Source of the DNA: Doris montereyensis
Taxonomy: Eukaryota; Mollusca; Gastropoda; Nudibranchia; Dorididae
Direction: 5' to 3'
Length of the DNA: 64,000 nucleotides
Assembly: GCA_037039925.1 (NCBI GenBank)
Contig: JAXRKP010000394.1
Location: 129,001 to 193,000 of the forward strand
Shown here: positions 21,831 to 34,390 of the stretch, one piece after another
Position numbering within the stretch: the stretch's first letter is position 1
Layout: each line of letters opens with the position of its first letter
Program-made: the position numbers and the translations under genes
The notes under the pieces: generated by a model
The model's input: the letters and a program-made list of their open reading frames with translations, nothing else
Database searches by the model: none
What the model was told of the DNA's origin: nothing

Positions 21831-24800
21831 TTATATTTCATCTTTAGACCTTCCATTTCTCCGCTTTTATTTAGGTGGAATGTCGACACTTATCATTTGT
21901 CGAATTTGCCATTTCCGACATTTTCCCATCAAACGAAGAAAATTTTTACTTTTGGACATTTGCTATTTGAATGGCAGAAATGACGAATGTCAGAAGAAAC
22001 AGTATTTACTAAGTAGAAAGGACCCACTGTTTAGTTGTACTAATACTAGGGATGAGGTAAAAGTGCACTATTTGGAGATATTCCCTGTCTGTGTCTGTTC
22101 ATTAGCGGCTTTACCCCCCCCCACCACTTTTCTTTTTCACTTTCTTATACATTTGGTTTCTATTGGGGTATGTTACTCATGATGGGTCATTTTGTGCCAC
22201 TCATGGCCACTAAATACTAAATCATTCTTGTATCGTTACTGTGTGACTGCCGAAACTGTCTTTGTTCTACCTGTTATAGTGTTAAGCCTTCATATTCAAT
22301 TTTGAAGTACTATTATTACTATTACACAGCGTATTGAACAAAGGAGACATAGTATTAATCCGAGAGGCAAAGAAGAGACAGTTTGAATTTGAATACTGTA
22401 TTTGCAGGTTTCTAAATTTAAGTTACAAAAGAAAGTTATAAAAGTCAGATTTTTTATCATTGTATTTGTATGACTAGTATGAGTAGTGATTGATGGCCCT
22501 CATGTCAACTGATGTGGATCTCGTGGGACCTTGAATTTGACACATTCGATGTAGTCTAGTACTAGAGTAGTCAGTGTTTGCTTCTTCCATTAATTAAATT
22601 GAATGAAGGCTTGACACAACCATAGGAAATGAAAGTAAATGTTAGAAATTATTGTATACCTACAAAAAAAAAATTCATTTCTGTGTACTGAAGTTTAGTT
22701 AGTGTAAAGACGGCCTTCATCTACATAAACATTGCAGTTTGCACATGCATTCTGATTCAATCCAAAGGGACAGTTGTTTCAGATCAGTTTGACACATAAA
22801 TGAACCACTCAAATATACTGCCCCCCTCAAGTCCCTCTAATTTAAACCGTCATTCTTGCTTAAGGTTGATACTACTAGTGATAGTGATTTATTTAACGAT
22901 CCACTACTACTACTACTACTACCATCAATGTGAGTGATATCACATTCACTCACTAGTCACAGATGAATGCCATATTTGTTTTGATCAACTGATCCTGTGT
23001 GGACGACTGGTTTGTTTAATTCTGTATTTTAATTTTACCACACAGAAAGGCTTAGGTACATTACAATATACATAGTACATGTGCCTCAAGCTGAGGGAAA
23101 ATCAAAACCCATAGGTCCCGGGGAATCTGGCTAATCAGGATGATTTTACAATCCATCGGCATCAGAAGTTACTGATTAGAGGTCCTTCCCAAATTAGGAG
23201 CAAACTATAAGTATAAATATCATGAAAAAAGTTATTAACCATTGTCACAAAAAATAACGTAACTAAGAATATCGTATTTGGAATTAAATTAAATTTCGAA
23301 TCTTAATCTTACATTTAATTTTAAAAACCACTTTTCCTGTTGAAATTTAAAGAGGGGAAAAATTCAAAAAAATTGCGTTCCCTGGGGGAGGGATTTCTTT
23401 CCGATTGGCCAGGTTCCCTGATTTGGTTCCTGATTAGACTAGACTACTAGTACTAGAGCGATTCCACTGTATATCATTTATTATTTAATAGATAAATATG
23501 AAAATTCATATACTATGGTACTACAGTAGCGATTTTTGATATTTTTTTCAAATTTTTGCATACATTTTTTATGTGATGAAATTTGCTAAACATGGAAAAG
23601 TTGCTACACTCAAACTTCGAGAATAAGGCGTAAACACTAACACAGCAGTGTCATAACTCGTAACCTAGAAAAAATAATCCACTTTGAGTTTGCGGTGTTT
23701 CTGTTTAACAAAATTATGGACTGCATAAGATTAGAAGAGGCTAGGCGATCCTATTAATACTATTACTACTACTACTACTAGTACTAGTATTAGTATTAGG
23801 ATGATTACTATGTAGTATGTAACTACATGTACAAGTAAAAAGTACAATGTCAATAGCCTTTTCATATATGCAGTAGATCTACATTGTTTTGTCAATGTCA
23901 GTGATCATTATGTATTTTTTCAGATGAGCATTGTTCTTATAAGTATAGCGCATTAGTATAGATTACTGTATGTGTGCATGTATTATGTGTATACATACAT
24001 GTAGGCGCCTATGTAGTAATTTTTAGTATGTATCATAATGTATGTATTTATCACATCAGGGGTGGTTTTAGTCGGTTTACCATACGGACATACAGAACAG
24101 TGTCCTCCCTAGTGACAGATCACCAATACATCTTCATATTAAATTAACTCTAGAATTATGAAAATAATACAGATCTATAAACTAGTGTAACTAAGTGGTA
24201 TTACGTAATGCGATGGGACAGACGGTGCCAAGTGAGTGGTGAGAGTGATCCTATTTTTAGAGGGACCTTTTGCGTTGGTGCCCTCTTAAGAGCTAATCAT
24301 CTTCACGACATAATGAGAAACCAATATAGGTCAAAGTGAAGGTTGAAAGTATGAAAGGTAGACGTGTAGTGAAAGTGAAAGGGTAAGAACAGTTTGGGAC
24401 ACTGGGTGAATGTCCCAAGTTTGGCATGCATAAATGAAAACTGGCAAAACTTATGTATTTTAATTTTTATTCGTTTGGCTTACAATTTTAAACCTTATCT
24501 TTTTTAAAAGTTTTGTTTATGTATTATTAACATTTCATGAATTAACATCAAATACAAATATCAATTAAAGTTACAAGTTATCAGTTTTTAAATTTCAAAA
24601 TTAAGAATTGAACAAAGATTAATAATTTACTTTTTAAACTTTTTACCTGCCAGTGAATTGTTGTATGTATTGTAGATCTAATTACAAACAGATCACGGCA
24701 GTGAGACGGTACTTGTTACTGTAGTCTTATTGTGGATAAATCTATAACTATAATTTATACTATAATGATTTATAGATCTGTGTGCTCATACTGTAATTGT

Positions 24801-25542
24801 GTAATTGCTGTGATGATAGGTTGCCATATGCCATCTTCGACATATGTCGAAACTAGTATATTAATAATGCTCAAACATTCGCATAGTTATTTTACGACGC
24901 TGTAGAGATACTGGAGTTCTTCTTTTAGTTAAGTCCGCCGGTCATTTACCTGGGCGGTGAAGGTGAACGAGGCTGATTACTGAAATTAGAGCCGTTTTTT
25001 CACCAATATTTACAACAGAACGATGGAACCAGATGATGTCAATTGTCACTAGTGTTTATCATCATGACTCATATGAAGATTTAGATGATTATTTAAACAT
25101 CAAACTTTAGAATGGGATTGGAACTATCTTGAAAACCCAGAAACTAGTAACCCTGTGAATGGATGTTACAGTTTGAAGAACAAATGGGAGTGAGGAACAT
25201 AGATCTAGATCCTGATAATAGTGATAATAGATCTGAACCAGTGACATTTTTCAAATTGCTTTTTCCTGATCTGGTGACAAAACTGTGAATTATTCTGATG
25301 TGATGTAATAAAACCTGTGAATTCATGGAAAGTATCCTGAAAATTGATATTATTATTAGTACACTTTATTTTTCAACTTGGGTTGTCTGTATAACATCAT
25401 AAAAACCCCCATAAAAAATGTCACTGAAGTGCTCAATCAAAGCAAATATTAAAAAAACAGGCAAAATTTACATTATATTCATGATAAATCCAATATGACT
25501 GCCATGGTCACGTGACCTCATTGGCATATTTGATGGTACATA
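21831..25542. other. Intergenic, no gene recognised
   Basis: AT-rich. It holds (CTA)n-type triplet runs at about 22,900-22,925 and 23,758-23,800 and many diverged inverted motifs. No ORF with a recognisable domain and no consistent splice pattern is visible. Confidence 0.6.
23085..23469. mobile_element. Rearranged pogo/Tigger-like MITE fragments
   Basis: The part at 23,085-23,190 is the reverse complement of the left portion of the MITE at 49,913. The part at 23,400-23,469 matches its right portion in direct orientation, ending GATTCCACTG followed by TA. It is a deleted or rearranged copy. Confidence 0.5.
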
Positions 25543-25710
25543 TGTTAGGCGCATTAGGTCAATCTGCGCGTTTGATCAATAGCGCTTAACGCTTTCGGTA
25601 AATTTATAGAATGCGCGACAATTGATCAATTGTTGCACATTTCGTTTATTGATAGATTGCCCAGCTTAATTCTATCAATCACAACAGCCTAGATCTCACC
25701 TAATCTAATA
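25543..25710 (+). repeat. Ginger left terminal inverted repeat
   Basis: It matches the complement of 38,872-39,043, including TTTATAGAATGCGC, CAATTGTTGC, TTTATTGATAGATTGCCC and TCTATCAATCACAACAGCC. Internal short palindromes (TTGATCAA, CAATTGATCAATTG) may be transposase sites; that is inference. Confidence 0.92.
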
Positions 25711-25852
25711 TTCTACTTAGAATCACGTCGCCATTTCAGTTGGTAGAAATTTTGTTTATATCGGAAGAAGGAAGTACGTCATATATGTTATCACTCCGTA
25801 CTTAATATTTGGCGGCAAACCTGGATTTGTTACTTCGACTCACAGAACGAAC

Positions 25853-26083
25853 ATGGAGCGTTTCAAAGAGCAAATGGAAAAAGAAGCTTTATTGTTAGCA
25901 GAAATTCCAGGATCTGCATTGCTCACAAAAGCAAAATTTGATCTCATTGTGGAGCACCTGAAGAACCATAGTAGCAATGACGCAAATTTTAAGCATTGGG
26001 TGAAGAAGAAAATTTTTTCACTCATGAATAAGCCGGGCATAGGCTTAATCGACGTATTGGTTGTGCCAAACGAGAAAGCTAAG
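25853..26083 (+). CDS. Ginger transposase, exon 1 (N-terminal)
   Basis: 77 codons from an ATG, ending at a good donor (AAG|GTAAGT at 26,084). The peptide (FDLIVEHLKN, HWVKKKIFSLMNKPGIGL, DVLVVPN) resembles the N-terminus of KRBA2-like integrase-derived proteins of invertebrates. It lies about 140 bp inside the left terminal repeat, so the promoter is probably in or next to that repeat. Phase 0 joins it to exon 2. Confidence 0.75.
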
Positions 26084-26807
26084 GTAAGTTGTTGTTTTTT
26101 TTATAATATTTAACGACACGGAAGCTTCATTGGAAAGGGTTACATGATAATGATGAGATAGAAAGAGCTTCTGGGCATTATCTTCATTATTACCAGAGTT
26201 TCATACTGCCACACACCAATTTGTTGGGGGTTTTTTACATGCCAAAATCGTTATGAGTTTTAATTCCTTTTACTTTTACCCCTTTACCCCTACTCCCTTT
26301 TCAACGTAGATATAGAGTACATTTTATGACCAAGCACAAAATTGCATTTTTGAGTCATAAAAAAAGAAAAAGTATATATGCAAAACATTTTTCTTTTGTT
26401 AATCCATTGGAAAAATAGTGTTGTTCTTGTAGTGTGGTTTATGTATAATGACAAAATAACAGCAAGAGAAAAATTAAAAACATAATTAAATGCATTGGAC
26501 ATTGATGAACATTGGCTAAGATCTCAGAGATCTAGACCTACTTTATTTGGCTTGAAAAAAAATATATCGTCTTTTTATTCACTATAAACATTATTCACGA
26601 GAAATGTTATTTAAATAGATCTAGCATCATCATCAAGTGATATTGAGTAATTATATACCGTTAACAATTATAAAAAAGTAGATTTTACAAGAGTCTCCTT
26701 ATATAATTCATATAAAAAACCCATTTTCTTACCCTAGTACTGAGGAGGAAAGAGTTCCATACTGCCATACTGATGATGGTGTTTTTTTTATATATAACTT
26801 TCCTCAG

Positions 26808-27220
26808 GATGCAGGCTCAGCAAGCTTTCTTCGAGTTCTACATTCTGACAATGTTATCAGCGTTTTACACGAAATACATGCTGAAGACCTGAAGCACAGT
26901 GGCTACAAAAAAGGTCCTTGACTATATACAGAGACAGTACCAAGGACCAACTCGAAATTTAGTCCAGAAGTTCTGTTCGACGTGCCCCACCTGTCAGCTG
27001 AGTGCACCACAGATCTCCAGACCCCCTCTCAACCCTATGGTTGAAAAAGACTTTCTTGAACGTGTACAGATTGATCTACTTCTAATTGACATGCGACACT
27101 GTCCTGATGGCAACTTCCACTACATAGCCCATTTCATGGACCATTTTACAAAGTATCACGTCTTATTTCCTTTACAAACAAAGTCGGCAATCAAAGTTGC
27201 CAAGTTACTTGAAGAACGAG
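26808..27220 (+). pseudogene. Ginger transposase, exon 2 start: zinc-binding and first half of integrase core
   Basis: The acceptor TTTCCTCAG precedes 26,808. The peptide has the HHCC zinc-binding module (HEIHAEDLKHSGY, then CSTCPTCQ) and the start of the rve core with its first catalytic Asp (RVQIDLLLIDMRHCPDG, HFMDHFTKYHVLFPL). An A6 run at about 26,908 puts these two parts in different frames; five As would restore it. Similarity stops after KLLEER at about 27,220. The part with the second catalytic Asp (normally in an LHSDNG-type motif) is missing, and the gene resumes at 36,441. Confidence 0.85.
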
Positions 27221-27459
27221 CAACTGGAAAGATGGGGGAAGGCAATCTTCACTTTGTGTGCCGCATGTGCTGCTTTGCAGTCTCACTCTCAGGGTTATAA
27301 GTTATACAGGACAGATGCATCTATCCAGAGGTAATAAGCCCTTAGAAAAATGATGTGACGATGATTCATAATTGATATGAAATAAGCACACATGATTGAC
27401 GCCGATTGTATGAGTTTGTAAAAAGACGGTATTGGAAAGAAAGAACGTGAGAAAGAAGT

Positions 27460-28430
27460 GACTCATCGGTCCGTCACCCTAGTTCTTGTTTGTTCTATCT
27501 GCACATTTTGAATAACTGAGAAAATCGACATTGAATGTTTGAAGTCTGATTATTGCGAATCTATAGACAAATATATTCAAGTAAACAATTCTTGCGATAG
27601 TTGGATGCAAAATATAGGTTTTTGTGTGTTTACCTCAAGCTTTGATAAAGATTTCTTGATTTAAAACCCAAAAATCACTTTTTCTATCTCCATGTTTCTA
27701 AACGAATGGCCCGCTTGGCTCAGTACTTGAGTGTTCTATCTCCAGAATAAAATGCCCTCATTGTCTTTGTTACGCTCTGCGGGCTTGTTTGTTCTAACTG
27801 CGTTTATTTCACTAGTGCAGGCTTTCGGTTTGCATTGTCGACAACCTGATGTGCTCTACATGCTGATAATGTAATACATTATGAAACACGAACTAACTTA
27901 AATAGTAATAAAATGTCTAATCTTATGTTTTAAGTCCGAAAAAAGGTTAATTCTCTCTCTCCCTCTCTCTCTCTCTCTTTCTTTCCCCCTCCCTCTCTCC
28001 TTCTCTCTCTCTCTCTCTTTCATTCTTTCTTTATTCCCCTTTTAATTCATGATGGACCCAGATGCGTAAGTAGAATCGTCATTATTATTATATTCTGCCA
28101 TTGAACCGGTTTTATTAGTCAAAATGGACTGGTACAACCAAAAATTCAAAACTCAGTCAATGGCTTGAAAACAAGACTGTGTGTTTGTAAATTCCACTTA
28201 GTTAGAGCTGGTTTTGATTGGTTAAGGTGGAGATAGAATAAACAAGAACTGATATCGTAAGGAATTTTATGGAGATAGAATAAACTAGAACTGAGAAATG
28301 AGAAAACGGTGGGTGCAATCCAAAAGTTTTCGGGTTGAAATAAGCAGAATTCTTATATCGTTCAAATACTATAATATCTCAATTTTTTTCCGAAAATGGA
28401 GTTAGAACAAACAAGTACTGAGGTGACGAG
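27460..28430. mobile_element. Fold-back/MITE-like element
   Basis: GTCACCCTAGTTCTTGTTTG then TTCTATCT at about 27,471 is mirrored by AGTTAGAACAAACAAG then TACTGAGGTGAC at about 28,392. Further internal copies of the TTCTATCTCC / GGAGATAGAATAAACAAGAA motif occur in both orientations near 27,726, 27,785, 28,228 and 28,269. A CT-rich microsatellite fills 27,953-28,025. No coding sequence is seen. It could be a remnant of the OTU/MULE element's own end. Confidence 0.5.
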
Positions 28431-28722
28431 TCATAGACAGATGATAACTATCTTCCAATGTTTATAATACTTTAATCAAGAAACAAGGATGACTGATGAG
28501 TCACCTGAAATACAATAACAAATAATAATGATGAGTAATGATGATGATGGACATGATAAGTATTCATTAACATATCTAACGTTAACATGTAAAACAGAAA
28601 GTGACGATGATCACGACACGATATCATTTTTTGATAGTGACAATTTATTTCAAACGAACTGACGACGATGATTAAAAGGATGATTAAATATGAGAGTTAA
28701 TGGGATATCACGTGATTTGCAG

Positions 28723-29997
28723 GTTTCGTGCAGATGCTTGTGCAGTCAGGGCCGAAAGTGAACAGCTTCTTTTGGACACGTACGGTGTTCATGTGCCATC
28801 TTCGAAACCAGCACTAGCGAGTGACCATGCTGTGGACAACGTCTCACTGCAGATCCTGAAGAGGTATTACCCGGTGTTGCTGGAGACACACAAGCCATTG
28901 CGCGTTACCGGTGATGGAAACTGTCTGTTTCGGGCAATTTCTCTTGCCTTGTATGGCAATGAAGAGCAGCATAAATTGCTCAGACTGTTGACAGCTATTG
29001 AGATGGTAATGAATCGTCAGTACTATGACCATGCTTCGTCCGATTACACCGATCTTTTCAATGACAGTAGACTGGTGTTTGACAGTTTTAACATTGCGCT
29101 GAATGATGTGTTGAAAGATGGTGGTCATTGTGGATTATTGGCCATTAGTGCACTCAGTGCTGCACTGGGTGTACCAATACAATCATATTGTCCTCCAACA
29201 ACTGATGCATACTTTTTGACTGAACCACTGTCGCGGGAAATCAGAGGAAGAGGGGTTTCACAAAAGAAGAAAAGTGAATGTACAATTATGTGGTCCACAT
29301 CATACGTTCCGCAAGAAGTGAAGGACTTTCGTCCAAATCATTTTGTTGTTTTGGTCGATGAAAGGCAGTCTGACATCGTTGACTTAACCAGAGGCGACGA
29401 CAATGATGATCCTAGTGTCAATGATAATACTGATGACAATGACAACATGGGGGAAGAGGTGAATGGGTATGATGTAGAAAATACTAATGATGAAGAATTG
29501 AAGGACTTTTGTCCAAATCATTTTGTTGTTTTGGTCGATGAAAGGCAGTCTGACATCGTTGACTTAACTAGAGGCGACGACAATGATGATACTAGTGTCA
29601 ATGATAATACTGATGACAATGACAACATGGGGGAAGAGGTGAATGGGTATGATGTAGAAAATACTAATGATGAAGAAGTGAAGGACTTTTGTCCAAATCA
29701 TTTTGTTGTTTTGGTCGATGAAAGGCAGTCTGACATCGTTGACTTAACTAGAGGCGACGACAATGATGACAACATGGGGGAAGAGGAGAATGGGTATGAT
29801 GTAGAAAATACTGATGATGCACTGGATGATGGTGATGACAAAAAGGAAGAGGATGATGAGGATGAAAAAAGGGATGGTGAGATGGATAATGTTAATGACG
29901 CATTTGATGACTATGATAATGACGACGATGATACCAATGCTAAACATGTCACAGAAAACACCAAAAAAGTTAAGAATGTTAAGAACGCAGGACAACG
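28723..29997 (+). CDS. OTU-domain cysteine protease part of an OTU/MULE transposon gene
   Basis: An open frame of over 400 codons. The OTU catalytic start GDGNCLFRAISLAL is near residues 71-84 (putative Asp and Cys) and a terminal PNHFVVLVDE box (putative His) near residue 213. A TTTGCAG acceptor at 28,722 suggests the exon starts there rather than at the ATG at 28,700. The segment from KDFxPNHFVVLV to the acidic tail is repeated three times with a 180-bp (60-residue) period at about 29,314, 29,494 and 29,674; the third copy is shortened. A long Asp/Asn/Glu-rich region follows. A missing T near 29,995 (CGTTGCC for CGTTTGCC) would connect it to the MULE part. Function is inferred: OTU proteins cleave ubiquitin, and OTU domains are known in Ginger and other DNA transposons. 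Confidence 0.8.
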
Positions 29998-31588
29998 TTG
30001 CCACATAATACGTTTTTAGATCTTTTTGAGCTGATGGCAACTCTGAAAAAACAACCAGTTTCCTGTTTGAATGAAGTTCCATGCGGAGCCAAAAACAATG
30101 TCTTTTTTGTGGTCGATAACGAAGAAAACACAAAGAGACGTCGCGAGGGCAAACATTCCCAATTCTGGGATGACAGAGGTGCTTGGAACCTTAAAGGGTA
30201 CTACAAATAAAACTTTTTTGCTTGAGTGCAACAATGGTGAATTTAAGACGGTTGTAATGAAAGAAAATAGGTATTGCGTCAAAAAGCAAAAGAATAAAGA
30301 GATCTTTTATGACCAATTGCAGCCTCAGCCGGACAACTCTAATATTACAGTCCTACACAGGTACTATACAAAACATTCATGTTCACCAAACTATGAAAAA
30401 AGAGTTTCATGGCTTGAAGGTGCAAACAGTCCCAAAATTGCGGTTTATGAGTACAAAGGGACAAGTCCACAGACAGGGCCACATGGCTCAGCAAAATCCA
30501 ATTTGTGCAGTGAGTACGTGCGCATCAGACCCGAGGCTCTGACAAAAGTGAAAGAGGATTTAAAATCCAAAACACCTGCGGAAGTGTATCAGAAAGTTGA
30601 AGATTTGTGTGGACCAAGAAACAAAAAACAGGTATATAATGCAAAAGCTGCCTTGAGAAAGGATGAAAATCCCTTTAGGAAAACAAACTTTGCTGATCAG
30701 ATTACAGGTGTAGAAGAATTACAACACAAAATGCCATTCATCAATCTGATCATCAGACAAAGTCAAAAAGTACCATGCGTAATATTGTATTCTTGGGAAT
30801 AGACAAGACATTTAATTTAAGTGAATTGCACGTTACAACAACTGTATTTAGAAACATTTCTGTTGTTAAACGGGATTCTGGTGAACACCCTATTTTTGTG
30901 GGTCCAATTTTTCTTCATGGAAATTCTGACCATGACACTTTCTTTCTTTTCTTTCATCATTTGGCTGGGGTTCTTTGCCAAGAACCAACACCACCAACTC
31001 TTGGCAGCGACGAAGAAGCAGCCATGGTGCATGCAATAGAAAAGGCATTCCCCAAAAGTGATCGGCTGTCATGCAGCCGACATCTGCAAAACAATTTAAA
31101 ATCTTATCTTGCTGACAAAGTCGGACTCTCAAAGAAAGACAGAAACGTCATTGTAAAGAGTGTATTCGAAATGGTTGACACTACAATCGAGTACACAGAA
31201 CTGTCTGATAGGCTTGAGATATATGCTGAAAGTATGTCTCCACAAGTGTGCACATACTTGAAGCGAAAGATCATTCCACACCTGGTTGGCAATGTGAAGG
31301 CTTGTGAGAGACCTGGCTTGGCCAAGGTGCACCCGCTGTGGACAAATAACAACTCTGAGAGTTATAACCACTGCTTAAAACAAGCAACACAGTGGAAGTC
31401 TCTAAAACTTGTGGAACTTGTTTTGAAGATTGAAGAGCTGGTAACAGCCCAGTACAGAGAGCTTAAGAGAGCCATGGTTGGTCACGGCAATTTCAAACTC
31501 GATGACAAATTTGCCAACAATCTAGTTCCAAGAGATGAATGGTATGCCATGGATGCCAAAAAAACACATAAATTGTTCAAAAGATTTC
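29998..31588 (+). pseudogene. MULE-like transposase part of the OTU/MULE gene
   Basis: Frames join across an extra G at about 30,186 (AAAGGGTAC) and a frame change near 30,785. The N-terminal part (QFWDDRGAW, TTNKTFLLEC, HRYYTKHSCSPNYEKRVSWL) is followed by VPCVILY, then the core FLGIDKTFNLSELHVTTTVF, where the Asp of GIDKTF fits the first catalytic residue. After that come HPIFVGPIFLHG, GSDEEAAMVHAIEKAFP, SCSRHLQNNLKSYL and TNNNSESYNHCLKQATQWK. This matches the MULE/FLYWCH-associated DDE layout. Compared with relatives I recall, a segment between VILY and LGIDKTF may be missing. The reading frame is broken at 31,589 by the piggyBac insertion and resumes at 34,391. Confidence 0.75.
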
Positions 31589-31592
31589 TTAA

Positions 31593-34390
31593 CCCTATTT
31601 CTCTTACAAGAAGAAACCCCCTATTTCCTGTTTAGGGGTGCAAGTGCACCTACAATAGAAGAAGAAAGTCAAGTAATATTCCTATTTCTAGGATAGGGGT
31701 GCAAATGCACCCCCTAAGCCTAAACCATAGAATTTATGGAATCATCCTATTTCTTGGTTTGGGGTGCAAACACACCCCATGCAGAATCCTTTCTCAAATT
31801 GATTCTAGCCAGAAATGTTTGTCAATTTGGAAGTAATTTCTATTCTGATGATGTCAATCTGGCAACCTAGGTCCACTGCCTTTCCTCCATTTTGTTCTTT
31901 GCTGTGCACATATGTGATTTTAGATGAATCTGACGCAGACGATGGTGCAGAAGACGAACCGCTCTTGGATTCTTGCAATAATTTTTTAATAAGTAAATAT
32001 GGGTCTATTTGGTATGAAGATCCCTTCCCCAAACTGGTAGAACTCCTTCTAAAAATGTATATAAGCCATCAAAATCCAAACTGAAGCATCCCCAAAAAAT
32101 AACCTCTGTTTCCTCAGCATTTAGTTTAATCTTTACTGACAGTAGTGACAGTGACAAAATGATACAAACTATCATGAAAATGACAAATCTTGAAGGCCAG
32201 AGAGTTCACGGTGACAGATGGAAAATGACCAACATGACAGAAATGAAAACATTGATAGGTTTGTACATATATCTTGGAGCAAGAAAATTAAGTCTGATGA
32301 AGGTAGAAAAAATTTGGAGGGGAGCTTCAGCAGACAACGCTGCATTGTGTGCAATGTCAATGACAAGGTTCATTGAACTCTCAACAAGGCTACGCTTTGA
32401 TGACAAAGGAACCCGCTCAAGACGGCGTGAGAAGGACCCTTTTGCTCCAATCCGAGATTTGTTTGATGAATTCAACAAGAACCTCCAGCGAGAGTATGCC
32501 CCCACCCAAAATTTGACTGTCGATGAACAATTGGTACCATGGAGAGGAAGAGTCTGTTTCCTTCAATATCTGCCAAGCAAACCGGACAAGTACGGTATTA
32601 AGTTTTTCTGGATCTGTGACAGCGAGACATTTTATCCCTTGCAAGCCATCCCTTACCTTGGAAAGCACGGAGAGAGAAAGGTAAATCTTGGCAGAGAAAT
32701 AGTAAAGGAGCTTGCCCAAAATTATTTGAAATCTGGAAGAAACGTAACCTGTGACAACTTCTTTACGGACATGGAGCTAGCGAAATGGTTAGGAAGAAAC
32801 GGATTGTCGCTTGTTGGGACGGTACGCGAAAAAAACAAAAGATTCCTTTCAACATCTTTCCAGAAAGGGACAGGTATTCGCAAATTCGAGAGTGAATTTG
32901 CATTCCAAGAAGGAGCAGCCCTTGTGGCATATAAATCAAACGAAAAGAAGCATGTCGTTGCTCTCAGCACCATGCACAATGACACTCACGTTGGGGAGGA
33001 CCGCAAGAAAAAACCCGAAATCATCAGTTACTACAACAAAACAAAAGGTGGAGTTGATACTTTTGACTATATGTGTCATATTTTCTCTTCCAAAACAAAA
33101 AACTAGACGATGGCCGATGGTTGTTTTTTACAATATGTTGGACAGTGCATCTATTGCGGCTTTTGTCATGTACAAAGATAAATACCCACAGGATGTGAAG
33201 ACGCATGGCGATCGGGGATTTGTCAATGAAATGATTGGGAGGGAGCTGATGATGGATCAAATTCAGCACAGAATGAGAAATATGAAGAATCCACAAAGAA
33301 GAACTCAGCTTGCCTTCAAAATTTTGAGCCAAGAGTGGGGGATAGAAAATGTGGAGGAGAATCAGCAAATACCGGTGACCCCTAAAACATTTAACCTTGA
33401 CAACACAAGAAAAAGAAAAGCAGACCAGGGTAGATGTACAAAATGTCCAAGAAAAAAAAAAGATAAAAAGTCAAGAAGAACATGCATGAAATGTGACGAC
33501 TTTGTTTGTAAAGATCACAGTGTGAATGTTGTTGTTTGTACCTCATGTGGGCCTCCTAACTGATGTGGTGTGTACGATGCGAAAACAATGCAGAGGTGGA
33601 GCTACGTTCTTTGTTCTTTTATTTATTAATAAAAAGTTGAATTGAATTGAATTAATTATAATTGTGTATTCATTAAACTTATAGAAATATTATCTGAGTC
33701 ATTTCTGGCATTCCCCATCATTATACTCATACTGTACCTGTGTTGTTATTGTAATGGTGTTTGATTGTTTATGGCATGATGCAACAGATGTCAATGACAT
33801 TTTCTCTCACTAAGAATGTAGTCCTTGAGCAAAACTATATGTTCTCAAGTTTATTTGCTTTGTTTTCACCTTTAGAACCAAACCACAACATTACTTAGAG
33901 CCTTTCACAAAATTTTCACAACACTGCCACTAACATGGAGAAGCAAAGGCCTGGGAGCGGAAATGAAAGCAAAAATGCACAGAATAGGATAATCTCACGA
34001 ATGTCAGACTTTCACTAACTGACATACAGGGCCTACCAATACCTTGAATGGGCATTCTAAACACATTGTATTACAACTGTATCATTTGTACAATTGATTA
34101 TGAGTGAATTTGAACCATTTTCAGGTTGCTGATGTGCACAATTGCATTCCTACAATAGAAATTTCCATGGGGTGCATTTGCACCCCAATACCAGAAATCT
34201 CAAATTCCAAAAACACCATCTTCCCAAGACAAAACTACTTATGTCACATAAAAAATATTTTGGAATATTATAGAACACATTAAATTAGGAAAAGTCAAAA
34301 AATTTCAAAAAGTTTCATTGAAAATTAATGATTTTATAATAAAAAAACATAGGTGTGGGGTGCAAATTTACCCCAATATGAGAAATAGGG
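31593..34390 (+). mobile_element. piggyBac transposon, 2.8 kb
   Basis: Both ends read CCCTATTTCTC inwards (11-bp inverted repeats), and TTAA flanks both sides (31,589-31,592 and 34,391-34,394). This is the exact target signature of piggyBac. Subterminal palindromes of the form GGGGTGCAAATGCACCCC occur three times near the left end (31,636, 31,696, 31,761) and twice near the right (about 34,169 and 34,357). One transposase gene lies inside in the + direction. Confidence 0.95.
31815..33563 (+). pseudogene. piggyBac transposase, one frameshift
   Basis: A short N-terminal exon ends with an acidic stretch (DESDADDGAEDEPLLDS). A likely intron ends at TTTCCTCAG (32,118), and the main exon starts FSLIFTDSSDSDKM. 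The catalytic Asp residues are visible in NLTVDEQLVPWRGR (about 32,520), TCDNFFTDMELAKWL (about 32,755) and KGGVDTFDYMC (about 33,060). The A6 run at 33,097-33,102 shifts the frame to a stop at 33,104; five As would continue into TRRWPMVVFYNMLD. The C-terminus has the cysteine-rich zinc domain (CTKCPRKK, CMKCDDFVCKDH, CTSC), used in this family to bind DNA ends. Apart from the A-run it looks complete and young. Confidence 0.9.

Noticed and set aside
29744..30133. 129-codon minus-strand hydrophobic ORF
   Set aside because: Antisense of the Asp/Asn-rich tail of the OTU protein, which reads as Ile/Val on the other strand.
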